In this document: piece by piece, positions 1-10,589 of the stretch
How positions within the stretch are numbered: position 1 is the first letter of the stretch
How the letters are laid out: each line of letters opens with the position of its first letter
Assembly: GCA_958496175.1 (NCBI GenBank)
Contig: OY292274.1
Location: 56,802,630-56,866,629 of the forward strand
Source: Sisyra terminalis
Lineage: Eukaryota > Arthropoda > Insecta > Neuroptera > Sisyridae
Direction of reading: 5' to 3'
Length of the DNA: 64,000 bases
The notes under the pieces: model-generated
Databases searched by the model: none
What the model was told of the DNA's origin: nothing
The model's input: the letters and a program-made list of their open reading frames with translations, nothing else
Program-made: the position numbers and the translations under genes

Positions 1-480
1 TGAAGAAGCAAACAGATGATGGCGGGCATTTTGATTAAATACTCGACGACTCTTGGTATTAAACGTGAATGCATACGGGGGTTGGGGTTGGGATCGTTTT
101 GGTTCATTCGCACGCGGTACACAAAACACACATTGCCGGCTGGAATGCGCGGTATTTTTGATATGCTGACTTGTTCAATTTGTCACCCGACTTGCGGGTT
201 TTATATGTGATCGCTGGAATGTTATCTGTAAACGGGAATTATAGACAACCGAATGGAGCCTCCTGTTAGAACAGTGGAGAATGGGAACGGAGGTGAATTG
301 TGCTATAGATACACACTGAAAAGGGTGATATGCTGGAAATGGAAATACGAATACTCACAGCCGTATAAACCAGTGGATTCGGTTATTGTAATTTACAGAG
401 GGATAGAATAGGATATACGAACAGGATAAAAACCTACGAGTACGTACTGCACTCCATCACCACCCTTCGATTCGAATGGG
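1..480. other. GC-richer non-coding island, possible regulatory DNA
   Basis: This stretch is clearly less AT-rich than what follows, with G-runs such as GGGGGTTGGGGTTGGG near 78-93 and several CG dinucleotides. A 64-codon plus-strand frame crosses 16-210, but it has no recognisable domain, signal peptide or splice context, so I do not call it a gene. It could be a conserved element or the edge of an exon lying outside the window. Confidence 0.25.
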
Positions 481-2032
481 GAGAGTTATCATTACAGACA
501 TTTATTTGTTGTATTATTTGATTGTTTTGATTTTATTTTTGTTGTGATGTTTTATTATAAAATATTTGAACACAATAAATTTATAATAAATAGGTTCGAT
601 CATTAAATGCTTCACAAAAAGAGCAGCCAATTTCCTTGGGCATTCTCTCAAAAAATATTATTTAGGAAATATCGCTTTAACTGTACTCTTCATTTTATTA
701 AATTTTTGAACTTAACTAAAAATTTTAAAGGGGTAAATATAATTTGAATTTAGAACCCAATGGTTTGACGTTAAAAATTATAATAGTAAGCTATATTTTG
801 GGATTACTGTAGGCTTCATTAGATTATACCAACTGTAGTAAAACAGGGTCAATTTTCATATGTGGTTTCTTGTCAATGATGGTAAAGTATCAAGAAAAAT
901 GTTCAATACAATGCAATATATCAATAACTATATGGCCTTTTTTAATATTTTTTAATAATTTTTCGTCAATTTCATTTTACAACAAAACTATATTAAAAAA
1001 CTAGAAAAAAGTGGCACTCAGAATCTTAATATTAAGTTAATCATATTAAAATGATATCTGTTAATGTCTTACTCTTTGCCAGACCTTTTTAAGAAGACAA
1101 TTTCGATGAAATTTAATATCAAAATACATTAAATCTGAAATAAGAATATAGGTAACTGCTTAAATTTTATCCTACAAAAATTGTATATGTTAAGATTTTT
1201 GCTTTTAATTCGAAAATCTAAAAAACAGTAGGGCTTGTAAGCTTGTACTTTATACTATATCTTAACCGGATAAACTTTAAAGAACACCTGTTTTAATATG
1301 TCTTAATACTTCAATCATATAGAGATCTATTAAGAAATTTAAGATCGTTTTTCTGCAATAAAGATATTACGAACATTATCTTTAAATTTTGGTAGGTTAA
1401 AAAATATTTTTGTTTATTATTAAAGTAATTTAAAGTCGATTCAACTTCCCAGGTTATTAGCGACTATAGAGCATGATGTAAAGCTATACCTACTACATTA
1501 TATAGTACATATACATTCGACGTTGTAAATCTATAGTTAATAATTTCAGTAATTCTTATGTTAATAATAATGTTCAATACATCAATAGTAATAGAAATAA
1601 CAATGTCAGTAACAATAGTAATAAAAAAAGATTTGAAAAGTATCTTTTTCAATGAATTTTAGAAGAAATACCTAGATTTTTATCAAAGAAAATTCAGTCT
1701 TTTACCAATTTTTGTTCAAAAATTAAAAGATTATTCGTTGATTTGGCCAAGCATACCAATATTTCTTGGTAGCAATTTAAATGCAGACTTTCGTAGGTTA
1801 CATAAATTTGAATCCAAGGAAAGTGTACTTGGATTAAAAGTAGGTATTCTCTTACTGCATCAACCTGCTTGAAATACCCGAAAACAATTCGTATTTTAGT
1901 ACCTATCGTTCATTATTAAGTATACAAATTTAGTATTTAGTAAATTGATGATTAGTAGCTACCCGTATATTCAGGCTAGTAAATACTCGTCATCTGGTTA
2001 CTAATGTCAACTAATGTGACAAATTATTGAGC
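481..2032. other. AT-rich non-coding DNA, nothing recognised
   Basis: No long frame, terminal repeat or RNA gene was seen. The minus-strand frame at 1464-1652 is made of AT-rich codons and looks like chance. Confidence 0.6.
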
Positions 2033-2104
2033 TAATTTTATTTATTTTTAGTAGGATAGTGGACAATAAAAAAGATGTAGATCCATGTACTAATTATTAA
2101 TTTT

Positions 2105-2142
2105 GCGACATGTTTCGGTCTTTTATTAGACCTTCATCAGGC
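2105..2142 (-). ncRNA. Hammerhead-ribozyme-like motif, left arm
   Basis: Read on the minus strand, the motif has GC, then CTGATGA, one extra A, stem II (GGTC / GACC around an 8-nt loop), then GAAAC and the palindrome ACATGT followed by C and GC. This is the order of a type I hammerhead core (C3-A9, stem II, G12-A14, A15.1 to U16.1, H17, stem I). Stem I is short: GC/GC plus TTTT/AAAA across a bulge. The extra A before stem II departs from the consensus. The palindromic stem III would favour dimer activity. Confidence 0.6.
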
Positions 2143-2678
2143 TTCTAAAATTATACAAACACATGTACAGAATCCTTCAAACATTACTAATTGTTAAATT
2201 ACCTTAATATGAAGTATACAATATACATCACAATAACATTTGAAACATTTTAAATAATTTTAAATCAACTATTAAGTAGTAGTTGCATCAGGAAAAAAAA
2301 TTAGTCCTGATCTGGTAGATAGATATTAAAATATCGATACGAAATTTTGCCAGTGACAATTTTAGACGTTTGATGTTCACGTCAAATTTAGTTTATAAGT
2401 GCAATACACAAGTCATGATTAGTATCGTTGAATTTTAAAAAATGTTTAATCACCACGATTTTAACTAATTTTATAAATAATTTTAATGAAAATAGAATTT
2501 AATATATAAAAAAGATTTAATTTAAATAAAAAAAAAAATTGTAATGTATGTGTGCGATAAGGAAGAAAAAAAATTCGATAAAAGTTATTGTGATGTATAT
2601 TGTGTACTTCATATTAAGGTAATTTAACAATTAGTAATGTTTGAAGGATTCTGTACATGTGTTTGTATGGTTTTAGAA

Positions 2679-2716
2679 GCCTGATGAAGGTCTAATAAAA
2701 GACCGAAACATGTCGC
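2679..2716 (+). ncRNA. Hammerhead-ribozyme-like motif, right arm
   Basis: This is the mirror copy of the left-arm motif with an identical core: C3 at 2681, stem II between 2689 and 2704, GAAA at 2705-2708, U16.1 at 2713 and C17 at 2714. The predicted cleavage site is after 2714. All canonical core bases are present, but there is an extra A before stem II. A transcript across the whole element would carry this sense copy and the antisense of the other, so only one ribozyme would be functional per strand. Confidence 0.6.
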
Positions 2717-2786
2717 AAAATTAATAATTAGTACATGGATCTACATCCTTTCATGTCCACTATCCTATTAAAAATAAATAAAATTA

Positions 2787-3599
2787 TGTAAAATATGGAC
2801 ACAACCAATTTATCGAGCTAATTTTAAAAAAAGTATGACGGTTCTAGCGTTTTCATTTAAGCTGTATTACCATTGCCGTACTTTCGTGAAAGTTTTCTCT
2901 GAGTAATTTATTTTAAATAAATATGTAATAAAGAGATCTTACTAGGATTATAAAGGATATAATAGGTAATACAGAAGAAACATAGTCTATGAATTGAATA
3001 TAGTTTTGCAAATTGTACTTTTGTAACTAATTTTGCAATACTGACCTACATGCATGTAATTTACTATTTTGTTGGGACAATTGAAGTTTTACTGATTTAT
3101 AGAGTATTAAAATCGATTCAATGAAGACATGGATTAAGATGAAATACTCGTAAATCTTAACCTGTGGGAGATATGAATGCTTTCTAAGCTTGTTGACTTA
3201 GGCAAATGAATTGCATGTGAAATAATAAATCGAAAATGATACAAATGCAATAAATAAGAAGGTTAAATAAATTAGGTGGTTGACACAAACGTGTTGGCAA
3301 CGTTTTTAAATTGTACTTAAGAAATGTAAAAACATCGAACATTTGGTAGATATATCGAAAGGACACGACATGCGACAAGACCAACTTGTAATGTGTTTGC
3401 AATTTGTTGTCGCAAATGAATGCACATTTATAGTAAATTTTCAATGGAACATGCAAATAAGTTGAACGATTTTATCAACGAAATAAAAAATTAAAAATTC
3501 TATATAAGTATAGCCTGTTACTATTTTACACGTTACAAATCGAATGACAATTATTTTACATCAACGGCTTTTCCACATTTCTACAATGCAATTTCATTT
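2787..3599. other. AT-rich non-coding DNA
   Basis: A 90-codon minus-strand frame at 3184-3456 has no recognisable domain, and I read it as chance. Nothing else was seen. Confidence 0.5.
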
Positions 3600-3796
3600 T
3601 GTGCCAATAATCCACCTATGTAATTTACGTATGTGTGTGAATTATACTTTTATCTTTGAAAGTTAAAGAAAAATCCACTGGCCATACATTAACCAGTTGT
3701 GAAAATCATCAGTCATCGTTCAAAATTGTAAGACGGAAGTGACTTAGCAACTAATGCCCTTCGTTAATGGCGTGTGCGTCCGGAAATAAAGTTCCA

Positions 3797-3832
3797 TATA
3801 AAAAGAACACACGAACAAGACTATTCAGTTCA
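3797..3832 (+). promoter_or_regulatory. TATA plus initiator core promoter
   Basis: TATAAAAA begins at 3797 and the initiator TTCAGTTC has its predicted +1 A at 3827, which puts the TATA box at -30, the normal arthropod spacing. An AGACC word that fits the DPE consensus sits at 3851-3855, about 3 bp too close to be a standard DPE. Insect cuticle-protein genes often have this arrangement, with a short 5' leader followed by ATGAAG, as seen here. Confidence 0.55.
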
Positions 3833-3935
3833 GCAAGGACCTCGCGGCTAAGACCCAAAAAGGCAAAGACTTGATAATAATACGTTAGAGTAATAAAAAT
3901 GAAGTCATAATAGGGGCTGTTTTGGCTAAGTAATC
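3827..3935 (+). pseudogene. Decayed first exon of a small secreted (cuticle-like) protein gene
   Basis: About 72 nt after the predicted start of transcription, ATG AAG occurs at 3899, but the frame stops after three codons (MKS*). Shifting by one base after codon 2 gives IIGAVLA, a typical hydrophobic signal-peptide core. This is followed by CTAAGTAAT, one base away from a good GTAAGTAAT donor. The intact core promoter with a frameshifted signal peptide and lost donor suggests a dead gene. I found no matching second exon downstream. The alternative is a promoter of a non-coding transcript. Confidence 0.35.
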
Positions 3936-4116
3936 GTTTTATACGATGACGAAGTAACTTTCATACACCTATAGGAGCAATAGTAACAATTCCCAATGTA
4001 AAACACACAGTTGAAATAATAATGTTATTCACATGAATATAATGTTTCAAGAAAATGTTTTAAATAAATAATTGTAATTTAAGTGGTATACGTTTGAAGT
4101 ATGTGTGGCAAACTAA

Positions 4117-4191
4117 CGGGAGGCTGTCAGATCTCTGAGGGCCTTATCATCCTTAGAGAATATCAAACCTAAGGGTCCAGACATCCCATGA
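4117..4191 (+). pseudogene. Non-LTR retrotransposon reverse-transcriptase scrap
   Basis: One frame reads EAVRSLRALSSLENIKPKG and then PDIP before a stop. This resembles the segment just before the RT core of jockey/RTE-type elements, which has the form of a short amphipathic helix followed by K-SPGPDGIP. Only about 25 codons survive, and the glycine of PDG is missing. The assignment rests on this one motif. Confidence 0.4.
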
Positions 4192-5649
4192 GTGAAGCAT
4201 AAAATATACTTGAATTGTAAGTGGACAAGTTAATTGTTTTATTGTTTGATAAAACGCTTTTGTAATCAAAATAATTCAATTAGAAAATCATGAGGCAACA
4301 TATTAAATAAAAAAGGGGGGAAATTACTTTATATGTGATTGAATATTCTTTAGTAATATTCAAAAGCTCAATTGAATTAAGTTTATTATTTTTTTATTTC
4401 TTTAATCAACGTAAAAATAAAATAAAAGCTTTGGTATAAAAATAAAACTTTTATAGAACAAAAGTACCATATTAAAAGCTTGTTTTAGTCACAACTATAG
4501 CATAAAGTGTTATTGAGCTTTAAAAATCACGTATGAAAAGGCTTAATATTGTTGTCTAAAGCCTAATGTAATTAGCGCATTTAACGTTTTGAAAAATATT
4601 AAAAAAAAATACAAAAGAATTTTAAATCTATAAATAATATTTTCGGTAACTCAACATGAGCTTGGTTTTTTAAAAGAGATTATAACACAAAATGTGATAT
4701 CATTACATGTATAGAAGAATAATATTATTTTGAACCCTTAATGGTTACTGTTATTATTACAAGAGTAGCTCAACGACGAGAGGTCGTACTATTTTTGGGG
4801 TGGTTTTAATGTTATTGTTGTTCCGTTTCAAGGTGGTGGTGTGTGTGTATTGAAACATGGATAGGGTGATTTACAATTAAACGTTGATTGCCATTTGACG
4901 ATTTGTCATGTTTGCTGTTTTTTAATATGTTAATTTTAGTATTGTAGGGGTCTACTTCCTTCTTTCTCATTCATATTATTTTTTTTTCTGAATTTGAACC
5001 AGTAATGCAGAATAATAAAATGTGTGATTGTATGTGTGTACCAAATAATATTGGGTGCCAGTCAAAGCTTTTGCCAAGGGTGTAAAAGTGCGTGCACATG
5101 GTTAACATGGGAAACTTAACTTTTCGTCGTTTATATAATACAAATATTCTGTTCCAATTGTTATTGAAAACGAATCCCTTTCGGTCGCTCTATTGTCAAT
5201 GTGTTTTGATAATTTTCAAAAGATTGGCATCAATGAATTTAATTAGGTGTTTTATTTAGGCATATATTTTTAGCGTTGAGGTTTAATCTTGTTTTCACGG
5301 TATTTAAAACCACATATCGAATTTTAGCACTATTGTTGCGTAAGAGGTTTTTACACTAAATTTAAACCATAATACTTAAGATTAAAACAATCCTTTTTGA
5401 ATGTTACACAGTTTTAAATGAATATATTAACAGTGTTAGTTTCCCAATGGAGACAAGGGAGACCTTTAATTTCTAAAGAAAAATTGAAAATAAGTAGGTA
5501 GTTATTTTTGCATTTATCAGATAAAAATCCAATTATTCGATTGATGGAAAACCTCAAATGATTTTGAATATAAAATGCAATTAATTGAAATCCAAGGTTT
5601 TAATAAATATGGTTCTTTATTTGATTGAATAAGTATCGCTAATATTTTA
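4192..5649. other. AT-rich non-coding DNA
   Basis: No supported gene. A short perfect hairpin ACGAC-GAGAG-GTCGT sits near 4773-4787. A GT-rich run occurs near 4838-4850. Nothing else was recognised. Confidence 0.5.
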
Positions 5650-5651
5650 TA

Positions 5652-6190
5652 TTAGGTGCACAGGAAAGTAATTTCGTTTTTTTTTAATATACAATTAAGA
5701 CAAAAAAATTTGTTACAAGTTTGGATTTTAATTCAATGATATAATCAGCCTTAGAAGTATCAACGTTTTGGCATCTAGTATGGAAATTTTTAATGTCAAA
5801 TTAGTAAAAATCAATTGATTAGTAAGGAAAATATCAAAAAATTACATTTTGAACATCACTTAAACTTTCAATTTTCTAACCACTTAGTAAATGTGGTAAC
5901 GATTTAAATAAATAGAAATCCCTTGGAATAACTTTGGACGATTATAGTGGCTACGGCAATATCACCCACCCCCTTAATTTATTAGTTTTTCCCTGGGCTT
6001 TTTTTCTGCAAAGAAGTCTTGCATTACCATGTTGCAGCATAGAACTTTCTCAGTTAACAGTTCTTGGGCACTTTTGGGCATTTAGTTGATCGGCCAAGAT
6101 TGATTAGGATTATTTGTCACCTCTTCGATTATCTGCCATACATTTGACACCATTTCTTCCCTTAACTTTTTATTGGTTAAATTTTTTGCC
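5652..6190 (-). pseudogene. Degenerate mariner transposase fragment with one terminal repeat
   Basis: The left end TTAGGTGCACAGGAAAGTAA follows a TA at 5650-5651, as expected for a mariner terminal repeat in its TA target. On the minus strand, several frames give mariner-like pieces: LADQLNAQKCPRTVN, then SSMLQHGNARLLCRKK (matching the catalytic D-N-A-R region, with the D changed to G) around 6000-6110, then RDFYLFKS-like and DVQNVIFDIFLTN-like pieces nearer the left end. Stops and frameshifts are frequent. The 5' half of the gene and the right terminal repeat were not found, so the element is truncated and dead. Confidence 0.6.
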
Positions 6191-8121
6191 ATTCTTCGTT
6201 AGTACCAGTTGAAGAAATAAAAATTATCGAATTTGAACTTCAGAAAATTCATTTGATATTAATGAGTTTATAATGCACTTAGATAAACATTGAAAAAGTT
6301 TTAAGTAACATTTTGCGTTACTACCTATGAATCTTGAAGAGCTTACAATACCAAATTTGTATTCCTTCGGGTTTTTGGTCTTACCATTTCAATGTAGATT
6401 TCGGAACAAAAATATTTTGTAATTTTTTATAAGTTATTTAGTCAGTCTAATCATAAAATGTCTTTAGTACCACTTTGAAATATCTTGTAAACAGATAAAT
6501 AGCAATTGAATGACCATAGGTTTAGAAACGAAATAACTTTCCGGTACAAATAATATAAAGTACTCTCATAACAATTTCGATGGAGGCATTGAATACTAGA
6601 TGGTCTTATAGATTTATATTTAATATTTAACAATAACTATAGTTGAATACTCAATTTTTTTCCTATCAAACATATTTTATTTGATATAAACTAATATAAG
6701 GATTTTATTATCACAAAATTAGGAGAATTGAATTTTCTTTGAAAAATTTACAAGGATATAAATCATTTTGTAGAATATTAAACTAAAGTTATTCATTTGT
6801 ACTTATTGGCAAGATCTTATATTTTGTCCTTCATTTGCCCCTTTATAAGTAAGTAAGAAAACTTTAAGAGGAAGCCAGCTTTAGGAAGCTTTAATGACTA
6901 CCGTTGGTGCAAATACAATTATGCTTGGACATTGTGTGTATTACAGTGTATATGTGATACAACAGCTTGGACTTAATTTTTTTCAAATAGCACAAAATGA
7001 TACAAAAATTAAATTTTATTGATGAGTTATAACTAAAATTGTGTTTTACTAAAAGAAAATTAAAGAATGAATTGATTTTAAACATATCATTTGTAAATTC
7101 AGATCGTAATGGAGTAAAGTTTTACAATGTGGGTTAAAATTTAAATAAAAGTAACATGACTTTTATATGTTTTTCAAGACAACTCTTACAATTGAAATCT
7201 AAATTGTAGTCGTAAAATTTTTACTTTGAAAACAATTATAAACATTTGTACATGGAGTGTTGGTAAGGTGATATTTTTATAGGAGTATCTCTTGTCGCCT
7301 GGCATCGTTCTTTTTTTAAATTTCTTTTGGTTTCCGTCAAAAAAGAATGTTTTTATTTATTTATATATTTTCATTTTTGTTATAATTGGATAACACCTCA
7401 AATTGAACATAAATCAAACGAGACGCTCCGACAAAAAAGTCTTCGAATGTCAAGGCAAGGCTCGACGACATAAACGATGCAATTGTCATTGAGATTTATA
7501 TCGCTATTGTGTTTTCGATGTTCCCTTGTCATCCTTCGTTCGATTACTGAAACTTTTCTGTAAATGTAAACTATACATAGTAAACTACATGCGATTCTCT
7601 TAATAAACCTCAAATTTTATATATCTTTAGGCAATAGAAATGCCATAAATAACCAAATCAAGATCTTAAATTTTCAACATAATTCCAATCGTTATTTACA
7701 ATTCATTGTCGTTATCTATTTGTGTCATATATTTTATCCATTTTTTTGATTTAAAACAATTTTGATTTGATGTTAGTTTTATTGACAGAATTTAAAATTA
7801 GCAAATCATTTGAAGAATACTAATTTCGCAAGATAAATTGGTTGTATTTTTAAGTTGAAATATATATTCAATTGACTTTTATCAGCAATCGTTGATTGTA
7901 TATATTTAAAGCATCATTAAAATTTTTAAAATTAAGATACATTTTATAAATATTTTGTTTTAAAGACTAGCAAAAATAAGCTGTTGATGACGATAATTAT
8001 TTTTATATTGAAATCGAGTAGCAAACGTTTAAATATATAACGATATTTTTATTTGGATACGAAATTTTGCACAAGACTTCCTAATATGTAGAGGAGTGAA
8101 GGAATATAATTTTTAATGGAT

Positions 8122-8125
<4 letters not shown>
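6191..8125. other. AT-rich non-coding DNA
   Basis: The frames at 6451-6633, 6891-7085 and 7398-7613 (minus strand) have no recognisable domains. The segment 7415-7560 is somewhat richer in CG than its surroundings and could be a small regulatory element. No repeats were recognised. Confidence 0.5.

Positions 8126-8169
<44 letters not shown>
8126..8169. repeat. (TA)n microsatellite
   Basis: This is an uninterrupted run of about 20 TA units. It abuts the end of the hammerhead-like element at 8170-8247, so it may be the element's terminal tract or its insertion site. Confidence 0.95.
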
Positions 8170-8172
<3 letters not shown>

Positions 8173-8198
8173 TTTGAGATGCAATTAAAAAATTTACT

Positions 8199-8247
8199 TT
8201 ATTACGACGCGTTTCGACAGTTTTTGACTGTCATCATCAAGTAATAA
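8199..8247 (-). ncRNA. Hammerhead-ribozyme-like motif, probably weakened
   Basis: The minus strand reads TTATTAC, TTGATGA, one extra T, GACAG - 7-nt loop - CTGTC, GAAAC, GCGTC, then GTAATAA. Stem II is 5 perfect base pairs. Stem I (TTATTAC with GTAATAA) is 7 perfect base pairs. Stem III is the palindrome ACGCGT, then C17 at 8206. The base at C3 is T (8240) while G8 is kept, so the core C3-G8 pair becomes a wobble, and activity should be reduced or lost. The flanking sequence looks like a Penelope-type element end, but no reverse transcriptase is present. Confidence 0.55.
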
Positions 8248-8294
8248 TAATAATAATAATCATAATGTTAATAATAATAATCATAATAATCATT
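8243..8294. repeat. Imperfect (TAA)n / (ATA)n microsatellite
   Basis: Runs of TAA are interrupted by TCATAATG-type variants. The first units form one strand of stem I of the adjacent hammerhead-like motif. Confidence 0.85.
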
Positions 8295-8492
8295 ACTTAT
8301 CAATGTTAAAAATAATTTTTAAATATTTACCCCTTTCAAATGCTAAGGCAGGATACAATTTTGTGAAAAAATTTAATGAAGTTGGAAAAACAAAAGTTTG
8401 GTTTTATTATCATCAAAAACTAATATCGGTGCTTTAAAAATCCACCCAATGAGGGTAAATTTTATATAACAAAATTCTTATGTCAGTTAGAA

Positions 8493-8746
8493 CAGTGGTT
8501 CTTAAACAGGGTTCAATCGAATCTCTAGGGTTCAGTGAGTTAGTCTCGCGGGTTTGGAGGGTTTTTAATAGTTTTGTTCATCCTTCTAGTTGATTTTTTC
8601 AATTTGTGCATCTATTTAGAAATATAAACCTATATTCTGAATTTGAAAAATCCATATTTTATTTTAATAATTAAAAGGGGTTCGGTGACAATTGGGCAAA
8701 TGAAACTGATGGGGGTTAGTACTTTTAATAAGGTTAAAAGTTACTG
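8493..8746. mobile_element. hAT-like non-autonomous element (MITE)
   Basis: The left end CAGTGGTTCTTAAACAGGGT is the classic hAT type (CAG-GGTTCT-AA). The right end AAGGTTAAAAGTTACTG is a degraded inverted counterpart of AAGGTTAAGAACCACTG. The 8-bp flanks AGTTAGAA and AACTAGGA agree at five positions, consistent with an old 8-bp target duplication. The interior has GGGTTCAGTGAG and GGGGTTCGGTGAC, words typical of these elements. There is no transposase. Confidence 0.5.
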
Positions 8747-8793
8747 AACTAGGAAGTATATATGGATTTCATAGAGGCTGAACCGGTGGAAAC

Positions 8794-9331
8794 TTTCAAA
8801 CTTGCAGAGAAAATATTTATATAATTTTTAGCAAAAATCAAACCTTAAGAAGGTTGAATAGGCAATGATGAACAAGGATAAGGACCAAAATATGTAAATT
8901 AAAGTTAAGGCCTCTAGATTGTGCGTTGGAATTCTTTATGCAATATTACTGAGCAAAAAAAAATTATTTTTTCGATTCACACCTTAAACTAATAAGGAAT
9001 GAGTTAAGTTTGTATGATATATCGTTATTTTAGAAGTACAAACCAAGATTCTTGTGGTGTTATGGGTTTCAAATTTGCATAGAAAATCTTTATATAATTT
9101 TTGGCCAAAATTAAACCTTCAGAAGATTACATAGTGAATGAGATATAAGAACCAAAATTTGTAAATTAAAGATAATGCTTCTAAATTTTGCATTGGGATT
9201 CCGTATACAATGTTACTGAACAAAAAATTGTATTTTTTCGATTCACACCTTAAATTAATACGGAATGAGTTAAGTTTGTATGGGAAATCGTTATTTTTAA
9301 AGTACGAACCATGATGCTTGTGATGTTTTGG
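8794..9331. repeat. Two tandem copies of a 273-bp unit
   Basis: Unit 1 (8794-9066) and unit 2 (9067-9331) align along their whole length with moderate divergence. Shared landmarks are TTTCAAA-TTGCA-AGAAAAT, TTTTTTCGATTCACACCTTA and GGAATGAGTTAAGTTTGTAT. No frame is conserved. This is a local duplication, perhaps of part of an unrecognised element next to the hAT-like element. Confidence 0.85.
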
Positions 9332-9915
9332 CTTTTTTAAAAAAAAATTAAGACCAAATATGATAGCTTTTATTTATAGAAGTTTAATTAGCTTAGCGTT
9401 TTTAGGAACCTATTGGCTAAGGAAGTAAATTTTGAATTTAATTCCAAATGTGTTTAAAAAGTTGAATTTTGAATATTTTGAATCTATATTGAAAATTAAA
9501 AAAAATATCCGCGTACATTTGAATATTTAAATTAAAAAAAAAATGATAACAAAATATGAGAGAGAAATAAACATTTTCAAATATACGTTTGATTCATTCA
9601 AAGAAAAATAATGATTTCCTTAGAATCTTGTTTGAAAAAAAAATCAAGAAAATGTTATTTATTATATCATCAAAGCGTTTCTCATTTAAATCAAGTTCAT
9701 CACGCCGGCCGCTAAACTTTAATCCTACGAAAATCTAAATGAAATTTATTCATATTTAGAAGTAAATTAAGAGACTTAATTTATGCAAATGCATTAAAAC
9801 TTGTTTCAATTTAAATAGAATATATTATTAAATTTTATCTTTCCATTCGTAATATTTTATGATAAATTCTAACGTATCTCTTCCAATGAATTGAATGGAT
9901 ACAATTTTTCTCTTT
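9332..9915. other. AT-rich non-coding DNA
   Basis: No gene or repeat was recognised. Confidence 0.5.
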
Positions 9916-9917
9916 TG

Positions 9918-9918
<1 letters not shown>

Positions 9919-9952
<34 letters not shown>

Positions 9953-9956
9953 TTTT
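9919..9956. repeat. (TA)n-(TG)n compound microsatellite
   Basis: A run of TA units passes directly into TG units. The minus-strand frame over 9869-10072 is produced largely by this tract and is not a gene. Confidence 0.9.
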
Positions 9957-10092
9957 TTGCCACAATAAAATGATTTTTTGGATAGACAAACGAATAGAGA
10001 TAGCGAGAAGAAAAAAGATTTAAGATACGTTAAGAAGGAAGGATATCTATATAAGGGCAATATAGAATGCATTTAACCGTATCACATACATC

Positions 10093-10191
10093 ATGTCCAG
10101 TCGCGGTCGAGCAAGAAAAAGTACAATAATACAGCGGAAAGCCCATAAATTCACCGCAGACAATCTTTGTGGGACACCTTCACTAGCCTAA
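10093..10191 (+). CDS. Possible 32-codon small ORF or first exon
   Basis: ATG at 10093 opens a frame starting MSSRGRARKSTIIQRKAHKF, with an ACC GCA GAC run after it, ending at a TAA at 10189-10191. The codons are much more GC-rich than the surrounding DNA, and the N-terminus is strongly basic (RGRARK). No family is recognised, and no promoter or donor site stands out. It could equally be a fragment of a lost gene or a small regulatory island, so the call is tentative. Confidence 0.2.
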   Translation: MSSRGRARKSTIIQRKAHKFTADNLCGTPSLA

Positions 10192-10589
10192 TGCATCATT
10201 CCCATTGACATGGGTTCAGATAACCCAGTCCTATAGGAAAAAAGCTCTCATTATATTAAAAAGTTCAAATTTTAGCTTTTATTTAAAGTTTTGAACACAG
10301 GTAACAATTGTATTACTAGTACCATATACCTACGACAGTCTAACAAAAAACAGCCATCAGCATTATGGTATGTACTTCATTTAATCCTATATATTGAAAT
10401 AGGTGTTCATGATTCCCGAAGATGTACCAACACAAATTCAAAATTTTAGGCAGAAGTAATATAATTATTGGCTATTTGTATCAACGAATGATTTTTTATT
10501 GACTCAATATTATATAATGCTTTTTCATATCTTTGAGGTCCTTCGTCTTTTTAAGTTTAGCTAATATTTCTTTTTTTATTACAATACAA

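Larger units (their letters stand above)
2033..2786. mobile_element. Foldback element with hammerhead-bearing inverted arms (Penelope-like or related)
   Basis: Arms at 2033-2238 and 2584-2786 are reverse complements of each other with only a few differences, separated by about 345 bp of AT-rich spacer with no transposase or reverse-transcriptase frame. Each arm contains a hammerhead-ribozyme-like core. The word GAGCTAATTTTA occurs at 2029-2040 and again at 2815-2826, and the bases before it are also similar, so it may be a target-site duplication. It overlaps the outer end of the left arm, and about 28 bp separate the right arm from its right copy. Inverted pseudo-LTRs and hammerhead motifs are known for Penelope-like elements, but the assignment is inference because no coding part remains. 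A non-autonomous retrozyme-like unit is the alternative. Confidence 0.8.

Noticed and set aside
4773..4787. ACGAC-GAGAG-GTCGT hairpin as a terminator or miRNA
   Set aside because: A 5-bp hairpin is too short to support either call.
9869..10072. 67-codon minus frame with HTHTYIYIYIYK
   Set aside because: It is made by the TA/TG microsatellite.
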